A DNA stretch of 64,000 nucleotides, taken from Mesorhizobium_B sp964242945 (GTDB lineage: Bacteria; Pseudomonadota; Alphaproteobacteria; Rhizobiales; Rhizobiaceae). Position numbers and translations under genes: made by a program. Positions 35,650 to 49,610 of this stretch are shown one piece after another. Position 1 is the first letter of the stretch, and each line of letters starts with the position of its first letter. Below the pieces are notes generated by a model. That model searched no databases. It saw only the letters and a program-made list of their open reading frames with translations, and was not told the origin of the DNA. Where the stretch lies: contig CAXTCF010000001.1 of assembly GCA_964242945.1 (NCBI GenBank), positions 16,916 through 80,915 of the forward strand. Reading direction: 5' to 3'.

Positions 35650-36261
35650 TCACATCCGGCTGATCACCGCCGCATCGCCTTCCTCCGGCGCGCCGTCACC
35701 GTCCGCGGCGGCCAGAAGAGCCGGCACGATCGCTTCCGCCTTGCCGATCACGAGCGGCTGGACACGGTCGCCCGTGTGCACGAAGCCTTGTTCGCGCATG
35801 TGGTCGAGCAGCGTCAGCATCGGGTTCCAGAACCCGTCGATGTTTGCGAAGACGATCGGCTTGCGGTGGTGGCCAAGCTGGCCCCAGGTCATGATCTCCA
35901 CGATCTCTTCCAGCGTGCCGATGCCGCCGGGCAGCGCCACGAAGGCGTCGGACCGCTCGAACATCGCATGCTTGCGCTCGTGCATGGTGTCGGTGACGAT
36001 CGTCTCGTCCAGCCGGGTAAGGGCGCTCTGCGTCGCTTCCCGGTTCATTAGGAAGGTCGGGATGATCCCTGTCACCTTGCCGCCGGCAGCCATCGCGGCT
36101 TCCGCGACGGCGCCCATGATGCCGCGCGTGCCGCCGCCATAGACCAGCCGCAGCTCGGCTTCCGCCAAAGATCGGCCCAGCGCGCGGCCGGCTTCGAGGT
36201 AGGCATCGCCCTTGCCGGGCGAGGAGCCGCAATACACGCAGACGGAACGAATCATGTTCAT
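35650..36261 (-). CDS. LOG family protein (TIGR00730)
   Basis: This is a 203-residue Rossmann-fold nucleotide phosphoribohydrolase-like enzyme. The signatures are VYGGGTRGIMG and ALPGGIGTLEEIVEIMTW, the PGG-x-GT-x-x-E motif of cytokinin-activating LOG proteins, which cleave ribose 5'-phosphate from nucleotide monophosphates. The start was taken at MNMIRSVCVYCGSS; a second ATG lies two codons later, and the longer open frame upstream has a low-complexity N-terminus. It is convergent with rarD and divergent from the LysM gene. Confidence 0.9.
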   Translation of the reverse strand: MNMIRSVCVYCGSSPGKGDAYLEAGRALGRSLAEAELRLVYGGGTRGIMGAVAEAAMAAGGKVTGIIPTFLMNREATQSALTRLDETIVTDTMHERKHAMFERSDAFVALPGGIGTLEEIVEIMTWGQLGHHRKPIVFANIDGFWNPMLTLLDHMREQGFVHTGDRVQPLVIGKAEAIVPALLAAADGDGAPEEGDAAVISRM

Positions 36262-36370
36262 CTGCCGGGTTGTGGCGGAATGGGGCGAGGCGTCAAGGGT
36301 GGTCGGGCTTTTTGTTGTAGCAGGGGCCGAAACGGGATAAACGGTTGGCGGGGCGAAGGGATTCGGGCTT

Positions 36371-38944
36371 ATGGCACTCAACCCGTTGAAGGTTTTCGTG
36401 TTTGTCGTGGGCGGCACGGTGGCGGCCGCCGCCACCGCCTTCTACTCCGGCGCCATGAAGACGCAGAGCCGGCTTGCGCCCGGCATCGCCGCGAACGAGT
36501 CGGCGGGTGGAACTTCGGTGGCCGTGCTCACGCAGCCCGCATCGACCGGGCCGCAGACTGCCGGCGGCAAGGGCGACAAGCCATCGGGCGGACCGTTTGC
36601 CGCCGAACCGAAGGCGGACCAAAGCAGCGCAGGCGAAACGCAGCCATCCGCTTCTTCGCAGCTTGCGACGGCTGGAAACGGCAGCACCGTGGTGGCAAGC
36701 CTGCCGGAACCATCTGAGCCAGACGCGCCGGCTGCTCCGGCAACTGCGCCGTCCGCAACGATGCCGGCCGAGAACTCAGCCGCAACAGCGCAGCCTGAGG
36801 CGGAGGCAAGCAACGACGGCATCCCTGATTTCGACCTGGTGCGTGTCGAGCCGGACGGCAGCATGGTCGTGGCGGGACATGCCGCGCCGCAAGCCAAGGT
36901 CGATCTCGTCGGCAACGGCAAGGTCCTGAGTTCCACGACATCCAGCGACGAGGGCGATTTCGCGATCGTGCTGGACGAGCCGCTGAAGCCGGGCGAGCAT
37001 CAGCTTCAGCTATCCGGCACGACGGCGGACGGAAGCACCGAGACCTCCGCGCAGACCGCGATCATTTCGGTGCCGGAGAAGCCGGACGGGCAGGTTCTCG
37101 CCATGGTCGAAGAACCGGGTTCCCCCAGCCGTGTTCTGACGGCTCCGCAAGCGCCCGCTTCCGAAAAACCAGCCGCTTCGCGGGCTGACGAAGCAGCCTC
37201 GGCGGATGCGGCAAAGCCGGCTGCGCCTGCGCAGGGAACGGCGGCGGAAACGCAGGCATCCGCCAGCGAACCGTCCCTTTCACCCGCACGGCAGGACCCG
37301 CCCGCCCCGCGTCCTGCCTCAACTGAGCAGGTGCAGGCGAGCATAGAACCTGCTTCGGCGCCTAGCAGCGGGAGCCAGCAACAGAGCGCGGGGGAACAGG
37401 AGGCAGCACTTTCGAACGCATCCCCGAATGCCGCGGCCGGCGCTCCGAAAGCTCCCGCCGCTTCGCAGTCCGCCGTGTCCGTGCAGGCCGTCGAGATTGA
37501 AGGGCGCAAGATCTATGTTGCGGGCCGTGCGGCATCCGGTTCCACGGTGCGCGTGTATGCCAACGATGTGCTGCTGGGTGACGCCAAGGCGTCGTCCGGC
37601 GGGCAGTTCCTCATCGAAACGACACGCGATCTGGCTGTCGGCACCTACACGGTTCGCGCCGACATGCTGAACGCACGCGGCGCCGTCACCGCGCGCGCCG
37701 AAGTGCCGTTCGAGCGTGAGGCCGGCGAAGCGGTCGCTGCCGTCGCGCCTGAGCTTCAGGCCGAAGCGGACGCGGGCTCGGTTCCGTCGCAGGGGCAGGC
37801 GCCAACGGCGTCCCGGCCCGTGCAGGCCAACGCCGAAAGCGCCGGCAGTGGAATGGCCGCTCCAACAGGCTCTCGCGCGACGACATCAGCTTCCGGAGGT
37901 ACTGCGAGCCCGGCAGCAAACGCGGCGTCGGCAGCCCAGGCCAACGCTGAAACCCCATCATCGCCGCCAGGGGACCAGGCGCTGACGCCCTCTCAACCGG
38001 CGCGGCCCAATGCCGAGGATGCCGATGGTGAGCCGGCAGGGACTTCGGCAGGTGGACGCTTGACCACCGTGGCTTCCGATGAAGCCGCCAAGCCGGCTGA
38101 AAGCGCTGAGAAGGCGGTTCCGGCCGAAGCTGATGCGACAGCCTTGCCCTTGCAAGAGCAGGCTTCAGCGGCCCCTCAGCCGGGACAAAACACCGTCGAA
38201 GGTGCCGATGCGGCATTGGCGCAGCCTCCGACGAGCGGCCGTTCAACGACGGCGGCTCCCGAAACAGACATGAATCCGGCTGCCAACGCCGCGGCCGAAG
38301 TGCAAGCTGAAGCACCAAGAGCACCGAGCACGTCTGAGGCAAACAGCGGAGTTTTAGCCTTCGCCGAGCCGCAAGCGGTGCGGGAACCCGAAGGACCGAA
38401 TGGGTCGAGCCTGGCCGATGCGGGCATTCAGGAGGTGGAAACGGAACGAGGCGCTGCACCCAGCCAGTCTGACACCGGCATCAGCGCGGCGGGAGGCGCT
38501 GGAAGCACGCCAGCAACGGCCGTGACGCCGGCTCAAGCGCCTGATACCGCTGGCGACACTCCTGCGGCTGCCGCGGGCATAGTTGCCTCCGCAGGCGATG
38601 AGGCGAGTGCCGCGGCGCGAGGTGCTGTCGCCGCGGCGGCAGGCGAGCCGGTGACGGAAATCGCGCCGAAACTCCAAAACGTCGATGCCGCCATCATCAT
38701 CCGGCGTGGCGACTCGCTTTGGCGTATCTCGCGCCGCGTCTATGGCTTCGGCACGCGCTATTCCACGCTCTACCTCGCCAACTCGGATCAGATCCGCAAT
38801 CCCGACCTGATCATGCCGGGCCAGGTGTTCGCGGTGCCGGCCCGCTCGCAGCAGGGCGAGACTGCCGACCTCGGCGCAATCGAGGAGCAGATGACGACTA
38901 CGCTCCCGGCAACCGCGGCGGAGCCGACCGTCAAAAGCCAATAG
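36371..38944 (+). CDS. large LysM-domain envelope protein with degenerate tandem repeats
   Basis: This is an 857-residue protein with an N-terminal helix (ALNPLKVFVFVVGGTVAAAATAFYSG) that anchors or exports it. Two Ig-like modules are visible (about 150-245 with FDLVRVEPDGSMVVAGHAAP, and about 375-455 with VEIEGRKIYVAGRAASGSTV). Between and after them is Ala/Pro/Ser/Glu-rich sequence. Residues about 475-660 form three degenerate repeats of about 60 residues. The C-terminal LysM domain (about 775-825, RRGDSLWRISRRVYGFGTRY) binds peptidoglycan. Rhizobial homologues have unknown function. It is probably a periplasmic or cell-wall-spanning scaffold. Confidence 0.9.
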   Translation: MALNPLKVFVFVVGGTVAAAATAFYSGAMKTQSRLAPGIAANESAGGTSVAVLTQPASTGPQTAGGKGDKPSGGPFAAEPKADQSSAGETQPSASSQLATAGNGSTVVASLPEPSEPDAPAAPATAPSATMPAENSAATAQPEAEASNDGIPDFDLVRVEPDGSMVVAGHAAPQAKVDLVGNGKVLSSTTSSDEGDFAIVLDEPLKPGEHQLQLSGTTADGSTETSAQTAIISVPEKPDGQVLAMVEEPGSPSRVLTAPQAPASEKPAASRADEAASADAAKPAAPAQGTAAETQASASEPSLSPARQDPPAPRPASTEQVQASIEPASAPSSGSQQQSAGEQEAALSNASPNAAAGAPKAPAASQSAVSVQAVEIEGRKIYVAGRAASGSTVRVYANDVLLGDAKASSGGQFLIETTRDLAVGTYTVRADMLNARGAVTARAEVPFEREAGEAVAAVAPELQAEADAGSVPSQGQAPTASRPVQANAESAGSGMAAPTGSRATTSASGGTASPAANAASAAQANAETPSSPPGDQALTPSQPARPNAEDADGEPAGTSAGGRLTTVASDEAAKPAESAEKAVPAEADATALPLQEQASAAPQPGQNTVEGADAALAQPPTSGRSTTAAPETDMNPAANAAAEVQAEAPRAPSTSEANSGVLAFAEPQAVREPEGPNGSSLADAGIQEVETERGAAPSQSDTGISAAGGAGSTPATAVTPAQAPDTAGDTPAAAAGIVASAGDEASAAARGAVAAAAGEPVTEIAPKLQNVDAAIIIRRGDSLWRISRRVYGFGTRYSTLYLANSDQIRNPDLIMPGQVFAVPARSQQGETADLGAIEEQMTTTLPATAAEPTVKSQ

Positions 38945-39031
38945 ACCGCGGGAACCCTGTCCAAACGGGCAGGGTTGCACTCCCGCATTTGACCTCGCGC
39001 AATCCGCCGTCCTTCATTATCTGAAGGGCTG

Positions 39032-41041
39032 GTGGTGGCGGCTCTCGTTCGCTTCGAAGCGCGAGCCCAGCCATCGCACCGCCATCGATCGGAAAGCGAG
39101 CGCCGTGCTTCGGCGAACTGTTCGATCGCTCCCACGGCATACTCTGAACAGGCATCCTCCTTGGCGACCAAGACCGTTTCTTCCGAGTCCGGCTCCACGC
39201 TCCGGACCATCCTGAACCTTTGGGACTATATGTGGCCGCAGGGCCGGCCGGACCTGAAGGCCCGCGTGGTCGCCGCCACATTCTTCCTGGTGATCGCCAA
39301 GGTCACGCTGGTCATCGTTCCCTATTTCTCGAAATGGGCGACGGACGCGCTGGCGAACCAGCCCCAAGGCCTGCCCGCTTTGCCGCCCATTCTGCTGGCG
39401 CCCGTCGCGCTGGTGATCGCACTGAATGTCGTGCGGTTGGTGCAGTGGGGCTTCAACCAGTTGCGCGACGCGCTGTTCGCCAGCGTCGGCCAGCATGCGG
39501 TGCGCCAGCTTGCCTTCCGCACCTTCATCCACATGCACGAGCTTTCGCTGCGCTTCCACCTGGAGCGGCGCACGGGCGGTCTGTCGCGCATTATCGAGCG
39601 CGGCACGAAGGGCATCGAAACCATCGTCCGCTTCGTGATCCTGAATACGCTGCCGACGATCTTGGAATTCGCGCTTGTCACCGGGATCTTCGCCTTCGCT
39701 TACGGCTGGCGCTACGTTGCGGTCGTGGCGGTGACGGTCGGCGTATATCTCTGGTTCACTGTCATCGCGAGCGACTGGCGCATCACCATCCGGCGCGAGC
39801 AGAACGAGTCGGACACAGACGCCAACACGAAGGCGATCGACTCGCTGCTGAACTTCGAAACCGTCAAGTATTTCAACAACGAGCGTATGGAAGCCGAACG
39901 CTTCGACCACTCCATGGCGCGCTACGAGAAGGCCGCCACCAAAGGCTGGGTGTCGCTCGGCTGGCTGAACTTCGGCCAGGGCGCGATCTTTGGCCTGGGC
40001 ACTACCGCTGCGATGGTGCTTTCCGCGCGCGAAGTGATGGCTGGCACGCAGACGGTCGGCGACTTCGTGTTCATCAACACGATGCTGCTCCAGCTTTCCG
40101 TGCCGCTGAACTTCATCGGCTTCATCTACCGCGAAGTGCGCCAGGGCCTCACCGACATCGAGCAGATGTTCGACCTGCTCGACGTGCCTCAGGAGGTGGT
40201 GGACAGGCCGAACGCCCATGCACTCCGGGTTGGCGACGGCCGCGTCGAGTTCCGCGACGTGCACTTCGCCTACGATCCGGCGCGGCCGATCCTGAAAGGC
40301 GTCAGCTTCGAAGTGCCGGCGGGAAAGACCGTCGCCATCGTCGGGCCGTCCGGCGCGGGCAAGTCCACCGTGTCGCGGCTGCTGTTCCGCTTCTACGACA
40401 TCCAGCAGGGCGCCATCCTCGTGGACGGGCAGGACGTGCGGGACGTGACGCAGGCAACGCTACGCCATGCGATCGGCATGGTTCCCCAGGACACCGTGCT
40501 GTTCAACGATACGATCGCCTACAACATCCGCTACGGTCGTACCGCGGCGAGCGAAGCGGAGGTGCTCCAAGCGGCCGCTCAAGCGCAGATCGCAGACTTC
40601 ATCGAGCGGCTGCCGGAAGGTTTTCGCACGATGGTCGGCGAGCGCGGCCTCAAGCTTTCCGGCGGCGAAAAGCAGCGCGTGGCCATCGCGCGCACGCTGC
40701 TGAAAGGGCCGCCGATCCTGATCCTGGACGAGGCGACCTCGGCGCTCGACACGCACACCGAACAGGAGATTCAGGCCGCGCTGGACGAGGCAAGCCGCGG
40801 GCGCACCACGATCGTCATCGCGCACCGGCTTTCCACGGTGATAGGTGCGGACGAGATCTTGGTGCTCAAGGACGGCCTGATCGTAGAGCGAGGCACGCAT
40901 GCCGAACTCCTCAGCATCGATGGGCTCTACGCCTCGATGTGGCGGCGGCAGCGCGAGGCGACGGAGGCAGAAGAGCGCCTGCGCATCGCGCGGGAAAGCG
41001 ACGAGGAGGGTTTTGTCGTGCGCCGCCAGCCGGCAGCCTGA
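39032..41041 (+). CDS. Atm1/HMT1-type ABC exporter
   Basis: This is a half-size exporter with an N-terminal membrane domain (six helices, residues about 75-370) and a C-terminal ATPase. The Walker A GPSGAGKSTVSRL, signature LSGGEKQRVAIART, Walker B ILILDEATSALDT and H-loop IAHRLST are intact. The stretch AIDSLLNFETVKYFNNE is the hallmark of Atm1/ABCB7-type transporters, which export glutathione-bound sulfur or metal species. The start is uncertain: GTG at 39032 follows GAAGGG, but homologues I recall begin near 39161 (a TTG, SLATKTVSSE). It is single. Confidence 0.93.
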   Translation: MVAALVRFEARAQPSHRHRSESERRASANCSIAPTAYSEQASSLATKTVSSESGSTLRTILNLWDYMWPQGRPDLKARVVAATFFLVIAKVTLVIVPYFSKWATDALANQPQGLPALPPILLAPVALVIALNVVRLVQWGFNQLRDALFASVGQHAVRQLAFRTFIHMHELSLRFHLERRTGGLSRIIERGTKGIETIVRFVILNTLPTILEFALVTGIFAFAYGWRYVAVVAVTVGVYLWFTVIASDWRITIRREQNESDTDANTKAIDSLLNFETVKYFNNERMEAERFDHSMARYEKAATKGWVSLGWLNFGQGAIFGLGTTAAMVLSAREVMAGTQTVGDFVFINTMLLQLSVPLNFIGFIYREVRQGLTDIEQMFDLLDVPQEVVDRPNAHALRVGDGRVEFRDVHFAYDPARPILKGVSFEVPAGKTVAIVGPSGAGKSTVSRLLFRFYDIQQGAILVDGQDVRDVTQATLRHAIGMVPQDTVLFNDTIAYNIRYGRTAASEAEVLQAAAQAQIADFIERLPEGFRTMVGERGLKLSGGEKQRVAIARTLLKGPPILILDEATSALDTHTEQEIQAALDEASRGRTTIVIAHRLSTVIGADEILVLKDGLIVERGTHAELLSIDGLYASMWRRQREATEAEERLRIARESDEEGFVVRRQPAA

Positions 41042-41105
41042 CCGGCTTGTGAGGGTGGCCTGCGTTGCGGCATCCCCCTTCCTTGGTTAGGACAGCGGCT
41101 GCGCG

Positions 41106-41215
41106 CCAAAGCGAGTTGCGGCCTTTCGGCCTCCGGCAACCCGCTTTAGTTCCTTGTCTTGTCGCATGTCTTCTGCCCAAAACCGCTGCGCACTTTTGGG
41201 CGACATGCTCTAAAG
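41106..41215 (+). repeat. composite palindromic repeat (rhizobial type), copy 2
   Basis: The same two modules as at 10670-10776 appear in reverse order. First is an AAAGCG-GTTGC stem around GGCCTTTCGGCC. Then comes GCATGTC/GACATGC enclosing GCCCAAAA/TTTTGGGC. It fills the gap between the Atm1-type gene and psd, ending 16 bases before the psd ATG, so it would be in the psd 5' leader. Confidence 0.82.
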
Positions 41216-41230
41216 GGAAACCTGCCGACG

Positions 41231-41929
41231 ATGAGCCTTCTCCACACGATCCGGAAGAACTTCGTTCCGATCCACCGGGAAGGCTGGCCGTTCATCGGAG
41301 CCTTTGCCGGGTTCACCCTGCTGCTGGGTTTAGTCTCACCCGTGCTGTTCTGGGCCGGCGTGGTGCTGACGCTGTGGTGCGTCTATTTCTTCCGCGACCC
41401 CATCCGTGTCACGCCTGTCGATGACCGGCTGGTGATCAGCCCCGCCGACGGGCTGGTGTCGGCCGTCGGGCCCGCGGGGCCGCCGCAGGAGTTGGGTTTC
41501 GGGGCAGGGGAGATGTTGCGCATCTCGGTATTCCTCGACGTGTTTTCCTGCCATGTGAACCGCGTGCCCGTGCGCGGCCTGATCAAGGCGATCGAGTACC
41601 GGCCTGGAAAATTCCTCAACGCCGACCTGGACAAGGCGAGCCAGGAGAACGAGCGCAACGGTCTGGTGATCGAAAGCCCGCACGGGCAGGTCGGCGTCGT
41701 GCAGGTGGCGGGCCTTGTCGCGCGCCGCATCCTCTGCTGGGCCAAGGCCGGCGAGGCGATCGGCGTCGGAGACCGCTTCGGGCTGATCCGTTTCGGCTCG
41801 CGCGTGGACGTTTATCTGCCGGCGGGCGCCGTGCCGATGGTGGCCGTGGGGCAGGTGGCAATCGGTGGAGAGACGGTGATCGCGGAGTGGGGCGAGGACG
41901 CCCGCACGCCGCTGGTCAGGGTTTCCTGA
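41231..41929 (+). CDS. psd: phosphatidylserine decarboxylase (short, bacterial archaeal-type)
   Basis: Psd makes phosphatidylethanolamine from phosphatidylserine at the inner membrane. The 232-residue protein has an N-terminal membrane anchor (WPFIGAFAGFTLLLGLVSPV), SPADGLVSAVG, FLDVFSCHVNRVPV and the self-cleavage site RFGSRVDVYLP, whose serine becomes the pyruvoyl group. pssA starts four bases after its stop, giving the two-gene PE pathway. The start at 41231 fits the family N-terminus (MSLLHTIRKNFVPIHREGWP). The longer frame upstream runs into the repeat. Confidence 0.95.
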   Translation: MSLLHTIRKNFVPIHREGWPFIGAFAGFTLLLGLVSPVLFWAGVVLTLWCVYFFRDPIRVTPVDDRLVISPADGLVSAVGPAGPPQELGFGAGEMLRISVFLDVFSCHVNRVPVRGLIKAIEYRPGKFLNADLDKASQENERNGLVIESPHGQVGVVQVAGLVARRILCWAKAGEAIGVGDRFGLIRFGSRVDVYLPAGAVPMVAVGQVAIGGETVIAEWGEDARTPLVRVS

Positions 41930-41933
41930 GGCG

Positions 41934-42764
41934 ATGACCGGCCCCTTCCAGCCCTTCGAGCCCCACGGCCACGGCGGCCCGCGCATCCGCGAGATCCCCG
42001 TGCGGATGCTGCTGCCCAACGTCATCACCGTTCTGGCGATCTGCGCCGGGCTGACCGGCGTGCGGCTGGCCTTCGCCCATCGCTTCGAATCGGCCGTCGT
42101 GATGGTGCTGATCGCCGCCTTTCTCGACGGCATCGACGGGCGGCTCGCGCGCGCGCTGAAAGCCACGTCGCGCTTCGGCGCGCAGATGGACTCTTTGGCC
42201 GACATCGTGAATTTCGGCGTCGCGCCTGCGCTGGTGCTCTACGCCTTCGTTCTGGGTCCGGCGGGCACGCCGGGCTGGATCGCTGCCCTGATCTTCGCCA
42301 TCGCCTGCGGCCTGCGCCTGGCGCGCTTCAACGTTCTGGACGAGGACGAGGACCGTTCGGGCTGGGAAGCCGAATACTTCGTCGGCGTGCCGGCCCCGGC
42401 CGGAGCCGGGCTTGTGCTGCTTCCCGTCTATCTCGTCTTTCTCGATCTCGTGACACCGACGAAGGGTTATGCCTACCTCGCGTCGCTGTTCACGGTCTTG
42501 ATGGCGTTCCTTTTGGTCAGCCGCCTGCCGGTCTGGTCCGGCAAGACGTTCGGGTCCCGGGTTCGCCGTGAGAATGCGCTGCCGGTCATCCTGGCCGCGG
42601 TCGTCTATGTGCTGATGCTGGCAAGCTATCCCTGGTGGACGCTGAGCCTTTCGGCCCTCGCCTATTTCCTCTTCCTGCCTCTAAGCGCTCGCGCCTACTC
42701 CAAGCGCCGCGAACGCGAGCAGATTGCTGCGCCCCCGAATGAGGAACAAAGCCGGACGGAGTGA
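41934..42764 (+). CDS. pssA: CDP-diacylglycerol--serine O-phosphatidyltransferase
   Basis: PssA transfers phosphatidyl from CDP-diacylglycerol to serine. The CDP-alcohol phosphotransferase signature DGIDGRLARALKATSRFGAQ is complete, with the two terminal aspartates in MDSLAD. About eight helices are predicted across 276 residues. The charged C-terminal tail is SKRREREQIAAPPNEEQSRT. It is co-transcribed with psd. The convergent SDR gene ends directly at its stop. Confidence 0.95.
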   Translation: MTGPFQPFEPHGHGGPRIREIPVRMLLPNVITVLAICAGLTGVRLAFAHRFESAVVMVLIAAFLDGIDGRLARALKATSRFGAQMDSLADIVNFGVAPALVLYAFVLGPAGTPGWIAALIFAIACGLRLARFNVLDEDEDRSGWEAEYFVGVPAPAGAGLVLLPVYLVFLDLVTPTKGYAYLASLFTVLMAFLLVSRLPVWSGKTFGSRVRRENALPVILAAVVYVLMLASYPWWTLSLSALAYFLFLPLSARAYSKRREREQIAAPPNEEQSRTE

Positions 42765-43511
42765 TTATTCCGGCAGCCGATGGGAAACGAACCGGCTTGC
42801 TGAAACCTGGAAGAGCAGCCCCGTTTCGGTAAGCGTCGGCGAGGCAAGCGGCAGGATCTTTGCGGCTGTTTCCTCCGGCGGCGGCAGGGTGTTCGGGTCC
42901 TCGCCGGGGACGGCCTGCTTGCGCATGGCGGTCCGCGTCCGGCCGGGGTCGGCGCAGTTCACGCGGAGCGGCAGGCTGCGCGTTTCCTCCGCCCAGGAGC
43001 GGGCCAGCGCCTCCACTGCCGCCTTCGAGGCGGCGTAAGGCGCCCAGAACGCCTTCGCGGTGTGCGCCAGGCTGGAGGAGAGCAGGATGGCGCGTCCGGC
43101 ATCCGAGCGGCGCAGCAGCGGGTCGAGCGAGCGGATCAGCCGCCACGTCGCCGTGACGTTCACCGTCATCACCCGTTCGAACACCTTGGCTTCCACATGG
43201 CCGACCGGCGCGATGACGCCGAGGATCGCGGCATTAGCCACCATGATGTCGAGCTTGCCCCAGCGCTCGAAGATCGCGCCGCCGAGCCGGTCGATGCCGC
43301 TCATATCGGCAAGGTCAAGCGGCACCAGCGTCGCTGCGCCGCCGGCGGCCTTGATCTCGTCGTCGAGCTCCTCCAGCCCGCCCACCGTGCGGGCGACCGC
43401 GACCACATGCGCGCCGCAGCCCGCAAGCTGCTTGGCCAGATGATAGCCGATGCCGCGCGACGCGCCGGTGACGACAGCCACGCGGCCGGAAAGGTCGAGC
43501 GGTTCACGCAT
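42765..43511 (-). CDS. SDR family oxidoreductase
   Basis: This is a 248-residue short-chain dehydrogenase/reductase. The cofactor motif is TGASRGIG, NAAI marks the central strand, the catalytic serine is in LSSSLAHT and YxxxK is YAASKAAVEALA. The position after the second strand (VARTV) suggests NADP(H) preference, but this is not decisive. The substrate is unknown. It is the downstream neighbour of purF on the minus strand, with 45 bases between them. Confidence 0.92.
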   Translation of the reverse strand: MREPLDLSGRVAVVTGASRGIGYHLAKQLAGCGAHVVAVARTVGGLEELDDEIKAAGGAATLVPLDLADMSGIDRLGGAIFERWGKLDIMVANAAILGVIAPVGHVEAKVFERVMTVNVTATWRLIRSLDPLLRRSDAGRAILLSSSLAHTAKAFWAPYAASKAAVEALARSWAEETRSLPLRVNCADPGRTRTAMRKQAVPGEDPNTLPPPEETAAKILPLASPTLTETGLLFQVSASRFVSHRLPE

Positions 43512-43556
43512 GCGGGAAGTTCCGAGGATCGAAGAAAGGGCGCGTCGCCCTAGCCT

Positions 43557-45023
<1,467 letters not shown>

Positions 45024-45158
45024 GATGCAGAGAAGGCCTTGGTTGGAGAACAGCACCCGTCATATGGGAATGCCGAAAGGCGAGGGCCAGCATTTACGCG
45101 CTCCCGCACCCTGCCATTGATCACCTTAACGGGGCGGCAACATGGCTGCCCCTTCCGC

Positions 45159-45758
45159 TCAATTCGCGGGAGCGTCGGCGCCTGGATCGTTCGTTGCGTC
45201 GCCCGGCTGAGTCTCTGCCGGCGCCGTTTCCGTCTGCGATGCCGATCCGCCCGGCGCGAACCGCTTCAGGATCGAGTCTTCCGGGTTGGCCGGCAGCTTG
45301 CTTTCCAGCCACTGCCCGATGCTTGTCAGGAACGGACGCGACTTCGCCTGCGCCACCCACCCCGGCTGGTTGGCCGGCACCAGCCAGGTGAAGAACAGCA
45401 GGCCCACGGCCACGACAAGGATGCCGCGCGCCGCGCCATAGAGGAACCCCAGCGTCCGGTCCAGCGCGCCGACGCCGCTGTCGATGATGAGGTCGGCCAC
45501 CCGCATGGTGATCACCGTCATGATAATCAGGACCACGAGAAACACGGCACCGGCCGAAGCGGCCTGCGCGATCGAGGGATTGTCGATGTGCGGCTGCACG
45601 TAGGGGAGAACAAGGGGATAGAAGAGGTAGGCGCAGATCGCCGCGACGACCCACGAAGCGATCGACAGGATCTCGCGAGAAAAGCCGCGCACCATCGCGA
45701 GCACGGCGGACACGAGCGTGAAGCCGACGAGCAGTCCGTCGAGCAGCGTGATCGGCAT
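45159..45758 (-). CDS. cvpA: CvpA family protein
   Basis: This is an inner-membrane protein of 199 residues with four helices in the first 130 residues. The start MPITLLDGLLVGFTLVSAVL is canonical; the open frame continues upstream into radA-side sequence but without family resemblance. The tail (about 140-199) is soluble, with a Glu/Pro/Ala-rich end. CvpA proteins are linked to colicin V production in E. coli and to envelope-stress tolerance; the molecular role is unclear. It lies between radA and purF, a standard alphaproteobacterial order. Confidence 0.93.
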   Translation of the reverse strand: MPITLLDGLLVGFTLVSAVLAMVRGFSREILSIASWVVAAICAYLFYPLVLPYVQPHIDNPSIAQAASAGAVFLVVLIIMTVITMRVADLIIDSGVGALDRTLGFLYGAARGILVVAVGLLFFTWLVPANQPGWVAQAKSRPFLTSIGQWLESKLPANPEDSILKRFAPGGSASQTETAPAETQPGDATNDPGADAPAN

Positions 45759-45774
45759 GTTCCCTGAAAACCCC

Positions 45775-47190
<1,416 letters not shown>

Positions 47191-47386
47191 TGGGAGCGAA
47201 CGTCTGCGAGTGTGGATACTGCTTCAAGACAGGTTCGTTGCGAGCGCCGCCTCAATCGGCGCTCAAAGCAACAATGCGGCCGGCTGCCGGAACGCCGTGT
47301 TTGTCCTTGACCGAACCCGTTCCAGCGTCCGGCAAAGCGGAGACATGGAGCGCTCTGCTGCCCGTCGCACCAGGTCAAATAAGACC

Positions 47387-47925
47387 TCAGCGGAATGCCC
47401 GCAAAACGCTCTCCGACACCTGCATTAAAATCAGTATGAACGAGATGACGGTCAAAATCGGCACGCCGCTTTCGCGCACATATCGTATGGCTTTGAAAAA
47501 CCCGGAAAATGAAATCCCGGTAGGGCGCGATTCAGGTCGCAATTCGGCCTCCCGCAATGGCGACACTGGCAGCCGCAATACCAGCGGGTAGATACCTGTA
47601 ACATGTTGCTATCAACGCCCGCCTTGTGAAAACCGAGCGCCAGGACGATGCAGATCACCAGCGCGATGGCCGGAAAGAAGATCAGCAGCCACATATCGGC
47701 GTCGGTGCGTCGGCCCGTCGCCACGATAGCCGCCGACCCGGTTACAAACGCAGCCACGACGAAATCGAGCCAGGCCGGGCGAAGGTAGTTCTCGAAAAAG
47801 TGGTCGCCGATCGAGCCTGACACCTTGTCGAGCAACGCAAACTTCAGCGCCGTGCCCACAATCACCGGGACGAAAGGAAGGATGCCGCCAACGATCTGCT
47901 TTCTTTGGAGACGGTTGAAAACCAT
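47387..47925 (-). pseudogene. four-helix membrane protein gene with probable frameshift
   Basis: The frame starting at 47925 (MVFNRLQRKQIVGGILPFVP) encodes three membrane helices but then continues with an unlikely Cys-rich tail to 47452. A second minus-strand frame, open through the same area and ending at 47387, encodes a normal-looking linker and a fourth helix (GVPILTVISFILILMQVSES). Joining the two near 47600 (around the ACATGTTA stretch) restores a four-helix protein of about 175 residues. I do not recognise the family. Its position between dnaB and radA is where rhizobia usually carry alr. A sequencing error is possible. Confidence 0.5.
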
Positions 47926-47968
47926 TCAGATGGGACGCCGGCCGGGATGTTGCGAAAACAAACGCTTC

Positions 47969-47995
47969 GCCTGGAGTAAGCCGCTTACTCCAGGC
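47969..47995. promoter_or_regulatory. 12-bp perfect hairpin
   Basis: The arms GCCTGGAGTAAG and CTTACTCCAGGC are perfectly complementary with a CCG loop. No T-run follows on either strand, so it is not a standard terminator. It lies 44 bases upstream of the membrane-protein frame on the minus strand and could be an operator, a leader hairpin or the end of a decayed element. Confidence 0.5.
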
Positions 47996-48122
47996 ACTAG
48001 GATTTGAACAGCCGCAATCAACCTGGACGCCAGAAGCCATCTCGAAGGACGCATCCACAAACCAGCCCGCCGCACTCCGGAAAGCTCATCCGGCGGAAAC
48101 TCCGCACCGGTGCCGTCCCGCC

Positions 48123-49610
<1,488 letters not shown>

